Of a stretch of DNA of 64,000 bases, positions 23,923 to 32,878 are shown one piece after another. Under the pieces are notes generated by a model. That model ran no database searches. It saw nothing but the letters and a program-made list of their open reading frames with translations, and was not told the origin of the DNA. The first letter of the stretch is position 1. Each line of letters starts with the position of its first letter. The DNA is from Bacteroidota bacterium (lineage in GTDB: Bacteria; Bacteroidota; Bacteroidia; Palsa-965): positions 83,586 through 147,585 of the forward strand of contig VBWE01000013.1 in the NCBI GenBank assembly GCA_006218065.1, read 5' to 3'. The translations under genes and the position numbers were made by a program.

Positions 23923-25986
23923 TTATAATTCGCTGATCTGTCCCCGGATTTTTTCCGCCCATTTGTCAAGCTGCCGCCGGCTGATCTTTCTTTTCTTTGA
24001 ATAGCTTTCATGCAGCACCAGGCGCCCGGTATGCAGATCGTACAGCATGGCGTAGCAGGTGACTTTCGGGTGTGCCAGCATTTTTTCGCGGGCATCGGAG
24101 GTGATGATATCGTCGGTGGTAAAAACGGTGCGGTAAATGATCCCGGTAAGCAGCAGGTAGTCCGGCGATCCGGTGCTGTTCCCGTTTTTGAACCTGTACT
24201 GCATGCCGTTGCTGCTCCAGGCCGGCGGAAAAAAAGTAGCGGCGATCGACTGGCGTTCCATCAGCCAGTAGGTGGAAAGCGTTTTTTCGCCGAGATGCCT
24301 GTTGATGTCTTTTTTGTCCGGGAAAAAATCATGCAGGAAAAAATGCATGTCCGCGCTGCTGTCTTTGGCCAGCGAAGCGTACCAGGCCTGCTTCCAGCGT
24401 TCTTCGGCGGCAAAATATTCTCTGCCTTTATCGCCGTAAATACGAATGACCGGCGACAAAACCAAAACATTGTTCACCGGCCTGTGCTGCAAAAGCAGGT
24501 CGACGAAAGAATTATCGTTGTTTCTTTTTTCGTAGTAACGGAACCGCTGCACGAAAGCGCTGTCGCGAAGCAAACCGCCGAGCGCATACTTGTGAAAATC
24601 GTATGCAGATTTCGGAGATTGTACTTCACCGCGTACGTCGCCTGCAACTTCTGCCGGGTATTTGTCCGGCGGCGGAAGTTCAGTACTGAAATCGGAAATG
24701 CGCATCCGGTGCAGGCCCGTGAGCAGGGAGAACAAACTGTCGCAGCGCGCGCGCGATTCACCGGAAGGGTCGGCGCCCGCTTTCCAGTTCCAGTGAAGCG
24801 CCAGCACGGTTGATTCTATGGCGGTCATTTTGCCGAAGAAATAATACACCTGCTGCATTTCACCCTGCACGCGTTCATAGCTGCTGAAAGAACTGCCGCC
24901 CGAAAACGAAGCGCGGATCTGTGCAATGCCGTACAAGGCCGTGCCGATATATTTTTCGGGAAGTTTATCACCCGGGTAATTTTTCAGCAGCGTGTACGCG
25001 TTGTAAAATGCTTCCAGGTAACTGCCTTCGGCAAGGTATTGTTCACAAAGCGACAGCCGGGCTGTGCGGCTCATGGTTTTAAAATACCCGTGATCTCCGC
25101 CGGGCAGCAGTTCCGTTTTAGCTCCGCCCGTATCGGAAGCCAGCTGCAGGCGAAGCATCAGCCGGCGTTTGGCCATACTCGGGTGTGTTCCGGAAGTATC
25201 GTGGCTGTCGTCTCTTCGTACGATCGGGTTCAGGATGCCCAGTGCGTACTGTCGCGGGATAACGAGATGCCCGTCCTCGAAAAAAGATTTACTGAATTTT
25301 TTTTCTTCCAGCGGAAGATAGTCGTACTGCAGAAAATCGAATACGGAAGGAATGACGTTCAGGCTGTAATTTCTTTTTTTCAGCAGTCCGAATGCTTCAT
25401 GATCGGCAAACAGTTCGTTTTCGCGGCTGTAGCCGTTCACCTTGCTGAATTTTACCGGGGCTGTGCAGCCGGCAAGATCGTCGCAGTTCTGGAAAATGTA
25501 CGTGCTGAGCGCATGTTTTTCCCTGTAGTGCGCTATTTCATGCGCGAGGATAAAGGCAAGTTCCGCTTCGTTGTTCAGCCGCGCATACAATCCGCTCGTG
25601 ATCAGAATAATGCCGCGGTCAAAAGTCCAGGCATTGGCCTGCGAGGAAAGCAGCGTGTAAATGCGGATCTTATTCCGCAAAGCCGTATCCGGCGCCAGCA
25701 GCGAATCGGCCACTATGGAAGCATACGCGCTCAATTCATCGCCGCAAAGCACCAGCCCGCTTTTCAGCAGGCGGTCGAGCTGGTATTCCGTACGAATGAT
25801 GAAATCGCGTTCCTGCTTCGTTCCGGCGAATTTTTCCAGCCGCTCCGAGATCCATTCTTCAACCGGTTTGGTAAAATCAGCGGTAAATTCCGGACCTGAA
25901 AAAACAGCGGTTACCTGCCAGGGAAATTTTTGCGCAGGAGCCTGCAGCGCAGAGACGAAAAAAATAAAAATGAAAAGATGGCGCAA
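23923..25986 (-). CDS. Secreted M48-like zinc metallopeptidase
   Basis: 687 residues with a signal peptide (about 1-19, ALQAPAQ). The zinc motif HEIAH is at 149-153 (LAFILAHEIAHYREKH), preceded by WTFDRGIILITSGLYARLNNEAELA, the arrangement of the M48 (Ste24/HtpX/BepA-like) peptidase domain. A downstream ExxD-type third ligand is plausible at RENELFADHEA (about 183-193). The remaining 450 residues are helical and unassigned, larger than in simple BepA-like proteases. It probably acts in the periplasm on envelope proteins. Confidence 0.85.
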   Translation of the reverse strand: MRHLFIFIFFVSALQAPAQKFPWQVTAVFSGPEFTADFTKPVEEWISERLEKFAGTKQERDFIIRTEYQLDRLLKSGLVLCGDELSAYASIVADSLLAPDTALRNKIRIYTLLSSQANAWTFDRGIILITSGLYARLNNEAELAFILAHEIAHYREKHALSTYIFQNCDDLAGCTAPVKFSKVNGYSRENELFADHEAFGLLKKRNYSLNVIPSVFDFLQYDYLPLEEKKFSKSFFEDGHLVIPRQYALGILNPIVRRDDSHDTSGTHPSMAKRRLMLRLQLASDTGGAKTELLPGGDHGYFKTMSRTARLSLCEQYLAEGSYLEAFYNAYTLLKNYPGDKLPEKYIGTALYGIAQIRASFSGGSSFSSYERVQGEMQQVYYFFGKMTAIESTVLALHWNWKAGADPSGESRARCDSLFSLLTGLHRMRISDFSTELPPPDKYPAEVAGDVRGEVQSPKSAYDFHKYALGGLLRDSAFVQRFRYYEKRNNDNSFVDLLLQHRPVNNVLVLSPVIRIYGDKGREYFAAEERWKQAWYASLAKDSSADMHFFLHDFFPDKKDINRHLGEKTLSTYWLMERQSIAATFFPPAWSSNGMQYRFKNGNSTGSPDYLLLTGIIYRTVFTTDDIITSDAREKMLAHPKVTCYAMLYDLHTGRLVLHESYSKKRKISRRQLDKWAEKIRGQISEL

Positions 25987-26029
25987 AACAGTTGGCGGTT
26001 TCAGTCTATACGAAGCTACGAATTAGAAA

Positions 26030-26290
26030 TTGTTTAAAACTCCTTCGCAGAAGCGTTTTACAGGAAAACTGTTGCCAGACGTCGGAATAGATCCAGCAGG
26101 CAGTCGGCAGGAGGCAGCAAACAGTCTTCGTAAATCAGACGCAGCTAGTCGAAGTCTCAGACTTCGACTAACAACGATCTCATTTCTAAAGACTATCTAC
26201 TCCTGCCGCTGCCGACTGCCTGCTGGATCTATTCCGACATCAACAATTCTTTGTTTGGTAAGAGGTACGCGGAGGAATTTTAAACAGTCT
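26030..26290. repeat. Long palindromic repeat, copy 2 (CTAGTCGAAG module)
   Basis: The ends are TTGTTTAAAACTCC (left) and GGAGGAATTTTAAACAGTCT (right). The arms GTCGGAATAGATCCAGCAGG and CCTGCTGGATCTATTCCGAC pair over about 20 bp. The central perfect hairpin 26146-26170 (TAGTCGAAGTCT) matches copy 1. It occupies most of the 400-bp divergent gap between the M48 gene and the SBBP gene, so one or both promoters must lie next to it. Confidence 0.92.
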
Positions 26291-26388
26291 TCAAACCGGT
26301 TAACCCAAAACACTTTTCCAGCACGAAATTTTTGGCTACATTGGGTTACAGGAGAACACGGGGAAGAAATACAAAAAACAACAAACCG

Positions 26389-28743
26389 ATGAAAACAAAA
26401 TACTGCTTCAGCATCCCGGCGCTGGGATTCGCTTTAATTTTTGGTTTTTCTGCGATGGCCGGAAACACAGAACAAGCTTCCGCCGGCAAAACCGGGTTCA
26501 CGGAAAATAAAGGACAGGTCAGCGACCAGTACGGCAATCCCGCGCCGCAGGTGCTTTTCCGGCTCACCGGTAACGGCAAGGAATTATTTGTGACGAATGA
26601 AGGTCTGACCTATGTTTTCCCGGAGAAAAAAATCGCCGCAGGAGAATCTACCCGCTGGTCGAAACTGGAAATGCAGCTGGCCGGCGCGGAAATCCGTCCC
26701 GGGAATATCGAATGCAGTTCGCCGCTTCCCGGGTACTCGAATTATTATTACCCGCATTGCGCGCAGGGCGTTCTCGGTGTAAAAACCTGGCAGCAGGTGC
26801 TTATCCGTTCGGTTTATCCCGGCATCGACTGGATGCTGAAAGCCGAAGGAGAAAATATCCAGTATGATTTTATCGTGCATCCCGGCGCCGATCCTGCGGA
26901 TATCCGCCTCGTTTATAAAGGAGCGGAGAAAATGCTGCCGATAGATAACGACAGTAAACTGAAAATCGACCTGGCCTTCGGATGTCTTTTCGAAGGCGTG
27001 CTGAAATCGTGGATGGAAGAAAGCGGGAAAAATGTGCATTCCCGTTTCCGCGTAAAAAACAACGAAGTAAGTTTTGCACTTGCGCAGTATGATAAAAACG
27101 AAACGCTGATCATCGATCCGCCGCTGCAGTGGACTTCCACGCAGGTCAGTTCCGGCATGGATTATATTTTTTCCGTCGCCGCGGTGAACGACGGAAGCGG
27201 CGATGTATGCACAACCGGTTCTACCGACGGCGGGGATTTCCCGGTACTTAATCCTTACCAGGCGATGCTCGGCGGAAACGAAGACATGATCGTGCAGCGC
27301 CTTGACGGAAGTAACGGTAACCGCATCTGGTCCACGTATTACGGTGGCGGAAATTACGAAGCGGGCAAAGGCGTTGCGACCGACGCTGCAGGAAATTGTT
27401 ACGTGACCGGTTATACCGGTTCGACTAATTTCCCGGTGCAGAATCCTTTCCAGGCGAATTACGGCGGCGGAACATTCGATGCGGTTTTCCTGAAATTCAA
27501 TGCGGCCGGTGTGCGCCAGTGGGCGAGCTGGTACGGCGGAAGTTCAAGCGAACAGGGTCTTGCGATTGCAGCCGACGCTGCGGGGAACAGCTACTCGACG
27601 GGTTATACCGCATCCAGTAATTTCATCGCGCTCAATGGTGTGCAGATGACGAAAAACGCGGGCAACGACGCGTTCGTCGTTAAACTCGACAATGCGGCCG
27701 CACCCCAGTTTATCACGTTTTACGGCGGTGATGATGACGATAAAGGAAGAGCGATTACGCTGCACGGCAATTCAGTTTATTTTACCGGTTCCACCTTGTC
27801 GGGAGTTTTTCCAAATACTTCCGGAGGATTCCAGTCGTCGAATGCGAACGCCTATAATTTCGAAGACGCTTTTATCACAAGCATGAACACGGCGGGAAGT
27901 TCCGTTGCTTTCTCTTCGTACTGGGGAGGAACCGATGCGGATTTCGCGCAGGGCATTGCGGTTGATACGGCGGGCGGAGTCTATATCACCGGTTATACTT
28001 TATCCGCCGATATTCCTTTAATGGATCCGGGGCAGGGCGCATACATGGACAGCACGCTGGGTAATATCGGCATGCACGACGCTTTCGTGGCCAAATGCAA
28101 TTCCGCAGGAAACAGCCTGAACTGGTCCACGTATTTCGGCGGCGGGAATGTCGATCTCGGGATGGCTATTGCCGCCGATCCGCAGCAGGGTGTATTTGTG
28201 ACCGGCCGCAGCGGATCGACGGATTTTCCCCTGCAAATACCTTCGGATAACCTGTATTACCAGTCGACACAAGGCGACGGCGGAAATTTCAACGACTTTT
28301 TCATCAGCTGGTTTTACAATACCGGCGAGCTGAAATGGTCCACGTATTATGGTGCGGCGAATGGTGAAGAAGGTTATGGAATTTCCATCGATGCTTCGCG
28401 GAATATTTTTGCCGGAGGACTGGAGAACAACGAAGGCGTGGTCCTGAAATTCGGTCCCGGCGTGATCACCGCAGCCGGTGCTGTGCAGAACGAGCCGCAG
28501 GTGCATGTTTATCCCGACCCGGTTTCTGAATTCCTGGCTGCGGAATTTTCACTGCCGGCTGCGCAGGATGTACAGTTGCGTATACTGAATATGCGCGGCC
28601 AACTGGTTGATGCGTGGACAGTGAAAGCTTCGGCGGGGAAAAATACGCAGCAAACGAATGTGCAGAAATTGCCCGCCGGTATTTACCTGCTGGAAATCCA
28701 AACCGATGGCGGCATCCTGAAGAAGAAGTTTGTGAAAAACTGA
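26389..28743 (+). CDS. SBBP beta-propeller repeat surface protein with T9SS tail
   Basis: 784 residues from ATG 26389 (signal peptide MKTKYCFSIPALGFALIFGFSAMAG); the upstream ATG at 26332 adds 19 non-signal residues. Residues about 30-250 form the domain that usually precedes SBBP repeats (FTENKGQVSDQYGN, then YPGIDWMLKAEGENIQYDFIVHPGADP). Six or so SBBP repeats follow (about 260-690), each with a W-x-T/S-Y-Y/F-G-G core and VATDAAGNCYVTGYTGSTNFP-type segment. The C-terminal T9SS type A domain is about 710-784 (VYPDPVSEF, MRGQLVDAW, ending KKKFVKN). Predicted secreted or surface-attached; possible adhesion role. Confidence 0.9.
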   Translation: MKTKYCFSIPALGFALIFGFSAMAGNTEQASAGKTGFTENKGQVSDQYGNPAPQVLFRLTGNGKELFVTNEGLTYVFPEKKIAAGESTRWSKLEMQLAGAEIRPGNIECSSPLPGYSNYYYPHCAQGVLGVKTWQQVLIRSVYPGIDWMLKAEGENIQYDFIVHPGADPADIRLVYKGAEKMLPIDNDSKLKIDLAFGCLFEGVLKSWMEESGKNVHSRFRVKNNEVSFALAQYDKNETLIIDPPLQWTSTQVSSGMDYIFSVAAVNDGSGDVCTTGSTDGGDFPVLNPYQAMLGGNEDMIVQRLDGSNGNRIWSTYYGGGNYEAGKGVATDAAGNCYVTGYTGSTNFPVQNPFQANYGGGTFDAVFLKFNAAGVRQWASWYGGSSSEQGLAIAADAAGNSYSTGYTASSNFIALNGVQMTKNAGNDAFVVKLDNAAAPQFITFYGGDDDDKGRAITLHGNSVYFTGSTLSGVFPNTSGGFQSSNANAYNFEDAFITSMNTAGSSVAFSSYWGGTDADFAQGIAVDTAGGVYITGYTLSADIPLMDPGQGAYMDSTLGNIGMHDAFVAKCNSAGNSLNWSTYFGGGNVDLGMAIAADPQQGVFVTGRSGSTDFPLQIPSDNLYYQSTQGDGGNFNDFFISWFYNTGELKWSTYYGAANGEEGYGISIDASRNIFAGGLENNEGVVLKFGPGVITAAGAVQNEPQVHVYPDPVSEFLAAEFSLPAAQDVQLRILNMRGQLVDAWTVKASAGKNTQQTNVQKLPAGIYLLEIQTDGGILKKKFVKN

Positions 28744-28746
28744 GAA

Positions 28747-29015
28747 CCTGTTTAAAACTCCTCCGGTGAGCCGTTTTACACGAAAACTGTTGCTATACGT
28801 CGGAGTAGATCCAGTGGCAGTCGGCAGCAGGCAGCGGCAGTCTTTGTATTACAACAATGTTCCTGGAAAATCCAGGCGACATGCGAAGCGCATTGCGTTA
28901 ACTGCCTCCTGCCGCTGCCAACTGCCGCTTAGTAAACACTATTCCGACCTCAACAGTTCTGAGTTTTGTAAAAGGTACGCGGAGGATCCAGATAGCTATC
29001 GGGATTAAACAGTCT
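28747..29015. repeat. Long palindromic repeat, copy 3 (CCTGGAAAATCCAGG module)
   Basis: The left end CCTGTTTAAAACTCCTCC and right end TTAAACAGTCT are present, and the arms are CGGAGTAGATCCAGTGGCAGT and its weaker partner. The centre contains TTGTATTACA, CCTGGAAAATCCAGG and GCGAAGCGCA, the second module type. In the right end a TAGCTATCGGGA palindrome interrupts GGAGGA and TTTAAAC. It sits between the convergent SBBP and RDD genes (283-bp gap). Confidence 0.92.
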
Positions 29016-29026
29016 CCAGGAAATTC

Positions 29027-29746
29027 TCAGCGGTTGCTCTCGAAATTATAGTGCGTATAATCGTTGAGCACGATGTGCAGGAACTGCATGGACGGCATCA
29101 TGGGATTAATGCCGAGTACTTCTTTAACGCGTGCCGAGAGTCTTTCGATGGCCGGGTAGTTTTGCGAATTCATCGCCTGCTTCAGCACTTCGCGGATCAG
29201 CCCGACATCACGGTCGCTCAGCATGGATACCTGCGGAAACTGGATCACGTAATTCGGATTGTACTGCATCATGATCGTGTCGCGCAGTTGTACTTTCTGC
29301 TTGGTGCTGATCACCGTTGTCCCGGCCACGATATCACCGAAACGTTGTCCGCGGCCGTTGACCAGCACAACCAGCAGGCAAAGTCCCGGTGAAATCGCAA
29401 CCAGTCCTTCCAGCAAACGGAACATCCAGCGGATGATATAATCACCGATTCCCGGCTGCGTTCCGTCTATTTTGATCACGCGCAGTTTCAGCACCATTTT
29501 TCCGAAGGAACGTCCCTGGAAAAGCGGTTCGCAGATCAGGTCGTAACAAATAATGGGCGAAATGAGCAGGATATAAAGTCCGCTGGTAATCGACAATTGC
29601 AGGGATGCATTCACAATACTCAGCGCGATAATCAGCACTACGAAAATACCCCAGTCGATAAGCCGGGCCAGCAGGCGGTCGCCGATATTCGCTACTTCGT
29701 AGTTGATATCGACGTTCTGTGTTGTTTGTATGTTGAGGCTTTGCAT
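29027..29746 (-). CDS. RDD-family membrane protein
   Basis: 239 residues from ATG 29746; the frame stays open 41 codons further, but that part lies in the adjacent hairpin element and reads as low-complexity. The domain starts ANIGDRLLARLIDWGIFVVLIIA, with the R-D-x-D-like signature (here R..ARLIDW), then a second helix (LYILLISPIICYDLICEPLFQGRSFGKMVLKLRVI) carrying the F-x-G-x-S-x-G-K motif of RDD proteins, and a third helix near 135. RDD proteins are thought to be small transporters or envelope factors. It is divergent from the SpoIIM-like gene, and in many Bacteroidota this pair belongs to the MoxR/DUF58 cluster that follows. Confidence 0.87.
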   Translation of the reverse strand: MQSLNIQTTQNVDINYEVANIGDRLLARLIDWGIFVVLIIALSIVNASLQLSITSGLYILLISPIICYDLICEPLFQGRSFGKMVLKLRVIKIDGTQPGIGDYIIRWMFRLLEGLVAISPGLCLLVVLVNGRGQRFGDIVAGTTVISTKQKVQLRDTIMMQYNPNYVIQFPQVSMLSDRDVGLIREVLKQAMNSQNYPAIERLSARVKEVLGINPMMPSMQFLHIVLNDYTHYNFESNR

Positions 29747-29777
29747 ACGGGGGTAAATATAAGAATTTGTAGTCCGG

Positions 29778-29990
29778 GACTCACCCCCCGGCCCCCTCTC
29801 TCCGCCTTCGACGTGTTCGTAAAAGCAGGGAGATCGTTTTGCGTCGAAGACGCAAAGAGGGGGAGCCACAATTTAAGTTACTGGAACTACTTTAACACTT
29901 GCGTCTTTGACGCAAGTGTTAAAGTAGTACGGACAGTATTTTGGAAAAGAGACGAAACTCACCCGGAGAGAGGGGGCCGGGGGGTGAGTC
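29778..29990. repeat. Composite nested hairpin element (type 2), copy 2
   Basis: Outer arms 29778-29803 and 29965-29990 are perfect 26-bp reverse complements (GACTCACCCCCCGGCCCCCT start). Inside is a perfect 20-bp inverted repeat (29886-29905 and 29909-29928, ACTACTTTAACACTTGCGTC) with a TTT loop, and a further small hairpin TTGCGTC-GAA-GACGCAA near 29838-29854. It fills the divergent gap between the RDD and SpoIIM-like genes, leaving only -7-like boxes on each side (minus-strand TATATTTA at 29754-29761; plus-strand TATCTTTA at 30002-30009). Confidence 0.92.
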
Positions 29991-30020
29991 ATCGGATTAC
30001 GTATCTTTAACCTCACTGGT

Positions 30021-31229
30021 ATGAAAGAAATCAGTTTTCTGAAGCAGAACCATGAAAAATGGCAGCGCTTCGAAGAGCTTTTGAATACGCACAGGGGAAA
30101 TGACCCGGATGCGCTCGCCGACCTGTTTATCCAGATTACGGACGATCTTTCGTATGCCAAAACGTTTTATCCCGGCACCAATACCGAGAAATACCTGAAT
30201 GCGCTGGCCGCACGGGTTCACCAGGAAATTTACAGGAACAAAAAAGAACGACGCAGCAGGCTCATTACTTTTTGGAAAGAAGAAGTACCTGAACTGATGC
30301 GGTCCAACGGGCGAAACCTGTTCGTTTCGATGGCCGTTTTCGTTATCGCCGTTGTCATCGGCGTGTTTTCTTCGCGGATGGATCCGGATTTTGTACGTAC
30401 CATCCTCGGCGACGGCTACGTGAACATGACGATACACAACATTGAAAAAGGCGACCCGATGGCCGTTTACAAGGACCACGACCAGTTTTCCATGTTCATG
30501 CAAATCGGGCTGAACAACGTGAAGGTCGCTTTGATCATGCTCATCGCCGGATTTTTTTCACAGCTGGGCCCGGTTTTTATTTTGTTTTCCAACGGCATCA
30601 TGGTGGGCGCTTTCCAGTATTTTTTTTACAAAGAGGGCGTGATGCAGGAATCAGCGCTGACCATCTGGATGCACGGTACCATTGAAATGCTCTCTTTCGT
30701 GATCGAAGGAGCTGCCGGCCTGGCCCTGGCCAATTGCATTTATTTCCCCGGAACGTATTCGCGCGGCGAATCGCTGAAAAAACACGGACGCACCGCGGTT
30801 AAAATCGCTTTTGCAGCCATCCCGCTCATCATGACCGCCGCCTTTATCGAAAGTTTTCTCACGCGCTACACGGAAATGAACGACGGACTGCGGCTGGGAC
30901 TTATCATTTTAATGGCTTCATTCATGGTCTGGTATTACGCGGTGTATCCGTTCTATTCACGCAGGCGCCGCGGCAGCCATACCGGGGTGAAACTGGTACT
31001 GGCTTCCCTGCTCATCCTGCTGCCCGCGCTGTCCGTCACCATGAGCGTAATCACCCGGAAAGTTCCCGATCCTGTTTCGCTGGTGTTTTTCAGTATCCTG
31101 ATCACCGCCGGTTTTATATTGTCGTGGTGGACATGGAAAACCCGGCATACCGTGGAAGAAGAGCAGGCCGTGATCGAGCGCAGGCAAACAGACAAAGAAG
31201 CAACTTATGCGAAAAACCAATCATATTAA
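30021..31229 (+). CDS. Stage II sporulation protein M (SpoIIM/DUF95)-like membrane protein
   Basis: 402 residues. A cytoplasmic helical start (1-95) is followed by a first membrane helix (LFVSMAVFVIAVVIGVFSS, about 100-118), a long periplasmic segment, and a group of helices containing the family motif IWMHGTIEMLSFVIEGAAGL (about 214-233, conserved H, G and E). About seven helices in total. Despite the name, such genes occur widely in non-sporulating bacteria near MoxR/DUF58 genes. It heads the operon to 37007; its end overlaps the next gene by 23 bp. Confidence 0.87.
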   Translation: MKEISFLKQNHEKWQRFEELLNTHRGNDPDALADLFIQITDDLSYAKTFYPGTNTEKYLNALAARVHQEIYRNKKERRSRLITFWKEEVPELMRSNGRNLFVSMAVFVIAVVIGVFSSRMDPDFVRTILGDGYVNMTIHNIEKGDPMAVYKDHDQFSMFMQIGLNNVKVALIMLIAGFFSQLGPVFILFSNGIMVGAFQYFFYKEGVMQESALTIWMHGTIEMLSFVIEGAAGLALANCIYFPGTYSRGESLKKHGRTAVKIAFAAIPLIMTAAFIESFLTRYTEMNDGLRLGLIILMASFMVWYYAVYPFYSRRRRGSHTGVKLVLASLLILLPALSVTMSVITRKVPDPVSLVFFSILITAGFILSWWTWKTRHTVEEEQAVIERRQTDKEATYAKNQSY

Positions 31230-32172
31230 ATTAGATCGTGTCCGCGGATTCGGGGAAGTATTCAACGATACGATCCTGTTTATCCGTCACAATTTCAGCG
31301 TACTCGGCAAAGGTGTTTTGTTCATAGCCGGTCCCTTTTATGTGGTGGTGGCCATCGTAACCACCTTCATCGCTTTTGACCCGGGCGGAATACGGAACAA
31401 TTATTTATTCGAAAGCGACAACAGCCAGCTGAACCTGCTCTGGTCATACGTGGTCATCATCATTACTTCGGTCGTGGCAAACATGATGGTGGTTGGTGTG
31501 GTCAGTTATTATTTCAGGTTATACAGGGAAAAAGGTCCGGGCAATTTTACGGTCGGCGATCTGGCAAAACTGGTTTTCAGCCGGCTTCCGGCTTTGCTGG
31601 GGACAACGGCGCTCATGCTGCTCCTGGTTTTGGTCGTGGCTTTATTGCTGGGCCTGATCATCGGCGGCATGGCGAGCCTCGGTGCGGGCGCGGCTTTCTT
31701 TTTCGTACTCATTTTCTTTATCGGCTTCCTGCTGATTTGTTTCCCGATGTGGTTTTATTTCTACTCCATCTACATCGTAAGAGCGACGGAGCGTGTCGGA
31801 ATTTTTGAAGCGATGTCGCGCGTACGCTGGGCGATGTCGGGCAACTACTGGTCAACCTGGCTGGTCATGTTCGTTTTTTACCTGTGTCTCGGCCTTATCG
31901 GTTTCTCCGTGGCTATGCCGCAGCAGATCGTTTTCTGGATACTGAGCGCCAGTTCCGCCGACAGCCTGATGGATTACGATACGATCCTGCTGATCGGCAG
32001 CATCCTGACTTTTATCGCGCAGTTTATAAACAGTTATATCAGCGGAAGCACGTACGTGACAGTCGGTCTGCATTATTTCAGCCTGCGCGAAAAAATCCAG
32101 GGCGAAGGCATGAACGAAATGATCGCACAGATCGGCACGCCGCCCGAACCCGATTTCGAAACAACTTACTGA
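31207..32172 (+). CDS. Polytopic membrane protein of the MoxR/DUF58 cluster
   Basis: 321 residues, six or so hydrophobic segments including a glycine/alanine-rich pair (LLLVLVVALLLGLIIGGMAS and GAGAAFFFVLIFFIGFLLICFP). No family motif recognised; the place between SpoIIM-like and DUF4129 genes is often held by such a protein in Bacteroidota. It overlaps its predecessor by 23 bp and is followed by the DUF4129 gene after 8 bp, so translation is probably coupled. Confidence 0.8.
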   Translation: MRKTNHIKLDRVRGFGEVFNDTILFIRHNFSVLGKGVLFIAGPFYVVVAIVTTFIAFDPGGIRNNYLFESDNSQLNLLWSYVVIIITSVVANMMVVGVVSYYFRLYREKGPGNFTVGDLAKLVFSRLPALLGTTALMLLLVLVVALLLGLIIGGMASLGAGAAFFFVLIFFIGFLLICFPMWFYFYSIYIVRATERVGIFEAMSRVRWAMSGNYWSTWLVMFVFYLCLGLIGFSVAMPQQIVFWILSASSADSLMDYDTILLIGSILTFIAQFINSYISGSTYVTVGLHYFSLREKIQGEGMNEMIAQIGTPPEPDFETTY

Positions 32173-32180
32173 TTCCCCGG

Positions 32181-32878
32181 ATGAAATTTTTGCGTCCCGC
32201 TTTTTACCTGCTGTTTACTTTTTTTGCGTTGATGCTTTCGACGCAGCAGGCCGTGGCTGCAAAAAAAGAAAAATTAAAAATAAAGCAGGACAGTTCCGCT
32301 ATCCAGCAGCGCCAGACGATTACCAATACGATAAAAGTGCGGGACCCGAAGAACCCACCTGGTGGGATCGTTTCCTGAGTTGGCTCCTGGATTCGCTTTT
32401 CGGTTCGGAAGAGGGTTCCTCGTTCTGGAAAATTTTCATCATCATCCTTGCCGCGCTGGCCATGGTCGGTATTGTTTTCCTGCTGACGAAAACGAATATC
32501 CGGAAAATATTCTTCTCCAAAGCCGCAGAAAGCGAAGTGAGCGACGGTTCAACTTTTGATATCAATATCCACGAGCTGGATTTCCGGGAACAGATTTCCG
32601 CCGCGCTGAAAAAAGGAGATTATCGCCTGGCCGTCCGCCTGCAGTACCTGTTCATCCTGAAGAAACTTTCCGACAAAGGATTGATCCAGTGGCGCATGGA
32701 TCGCACCAATTACGATTATTACCTGCACCTGGCCGGAAACCGCCACCAGGAAGAGTTCCGGCAGGTAAGCCTGATTTACGATTACTGCTGGTACGGTGAT
32801 TTCCAGGTAGCGGAAACCGATTACCGGCGGGCCGAAGATATGTTCAACCAGTTCAGTTCAACAGTAGCCGGCGCATGA
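32181..32878 (+). pseudogene. DUF4129-domain protein with a frameshift
   Basis: The gene begins with a good signal peptide (MKFLRPAFYLLFTFFALMLS, ATG 32181) but this frame ends with TGA at 32377-32379 after NPPGGIVS. The continuing protein is in the -1 frame: from about 32345 it reads PEEPTWWDRFLSWLLD, then a transmembrane helix (FWKIFIIILAALAMVGIVFLL) and the DUF4129 domain (about 32530-32860, ELDFREQISAALKKGDYRLA and RTNYDYYLHLAG). WWDRF before a membrane helix is what DUF4129 proteins normally show, so the two pieces are one gene broken near 32331-32350. Cause may be mutation, sequence error or recoding. The stop overlaps the next start (ATGA at 32875). Confidence 0.85.

Noticed and set aside
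29747-29869. N-terminal extension of the RDD gene
   Set aside because: It runs through the GC-rich hairpin element and is absent from the family.
32331-32350. Programmed -1 frameshift in the DUF4129 gene
   Set aside because: No X-XXY-YYZ slippery heptamer is seen at the junction, so mutation or sequence error is more likely; kept only as an alternative.
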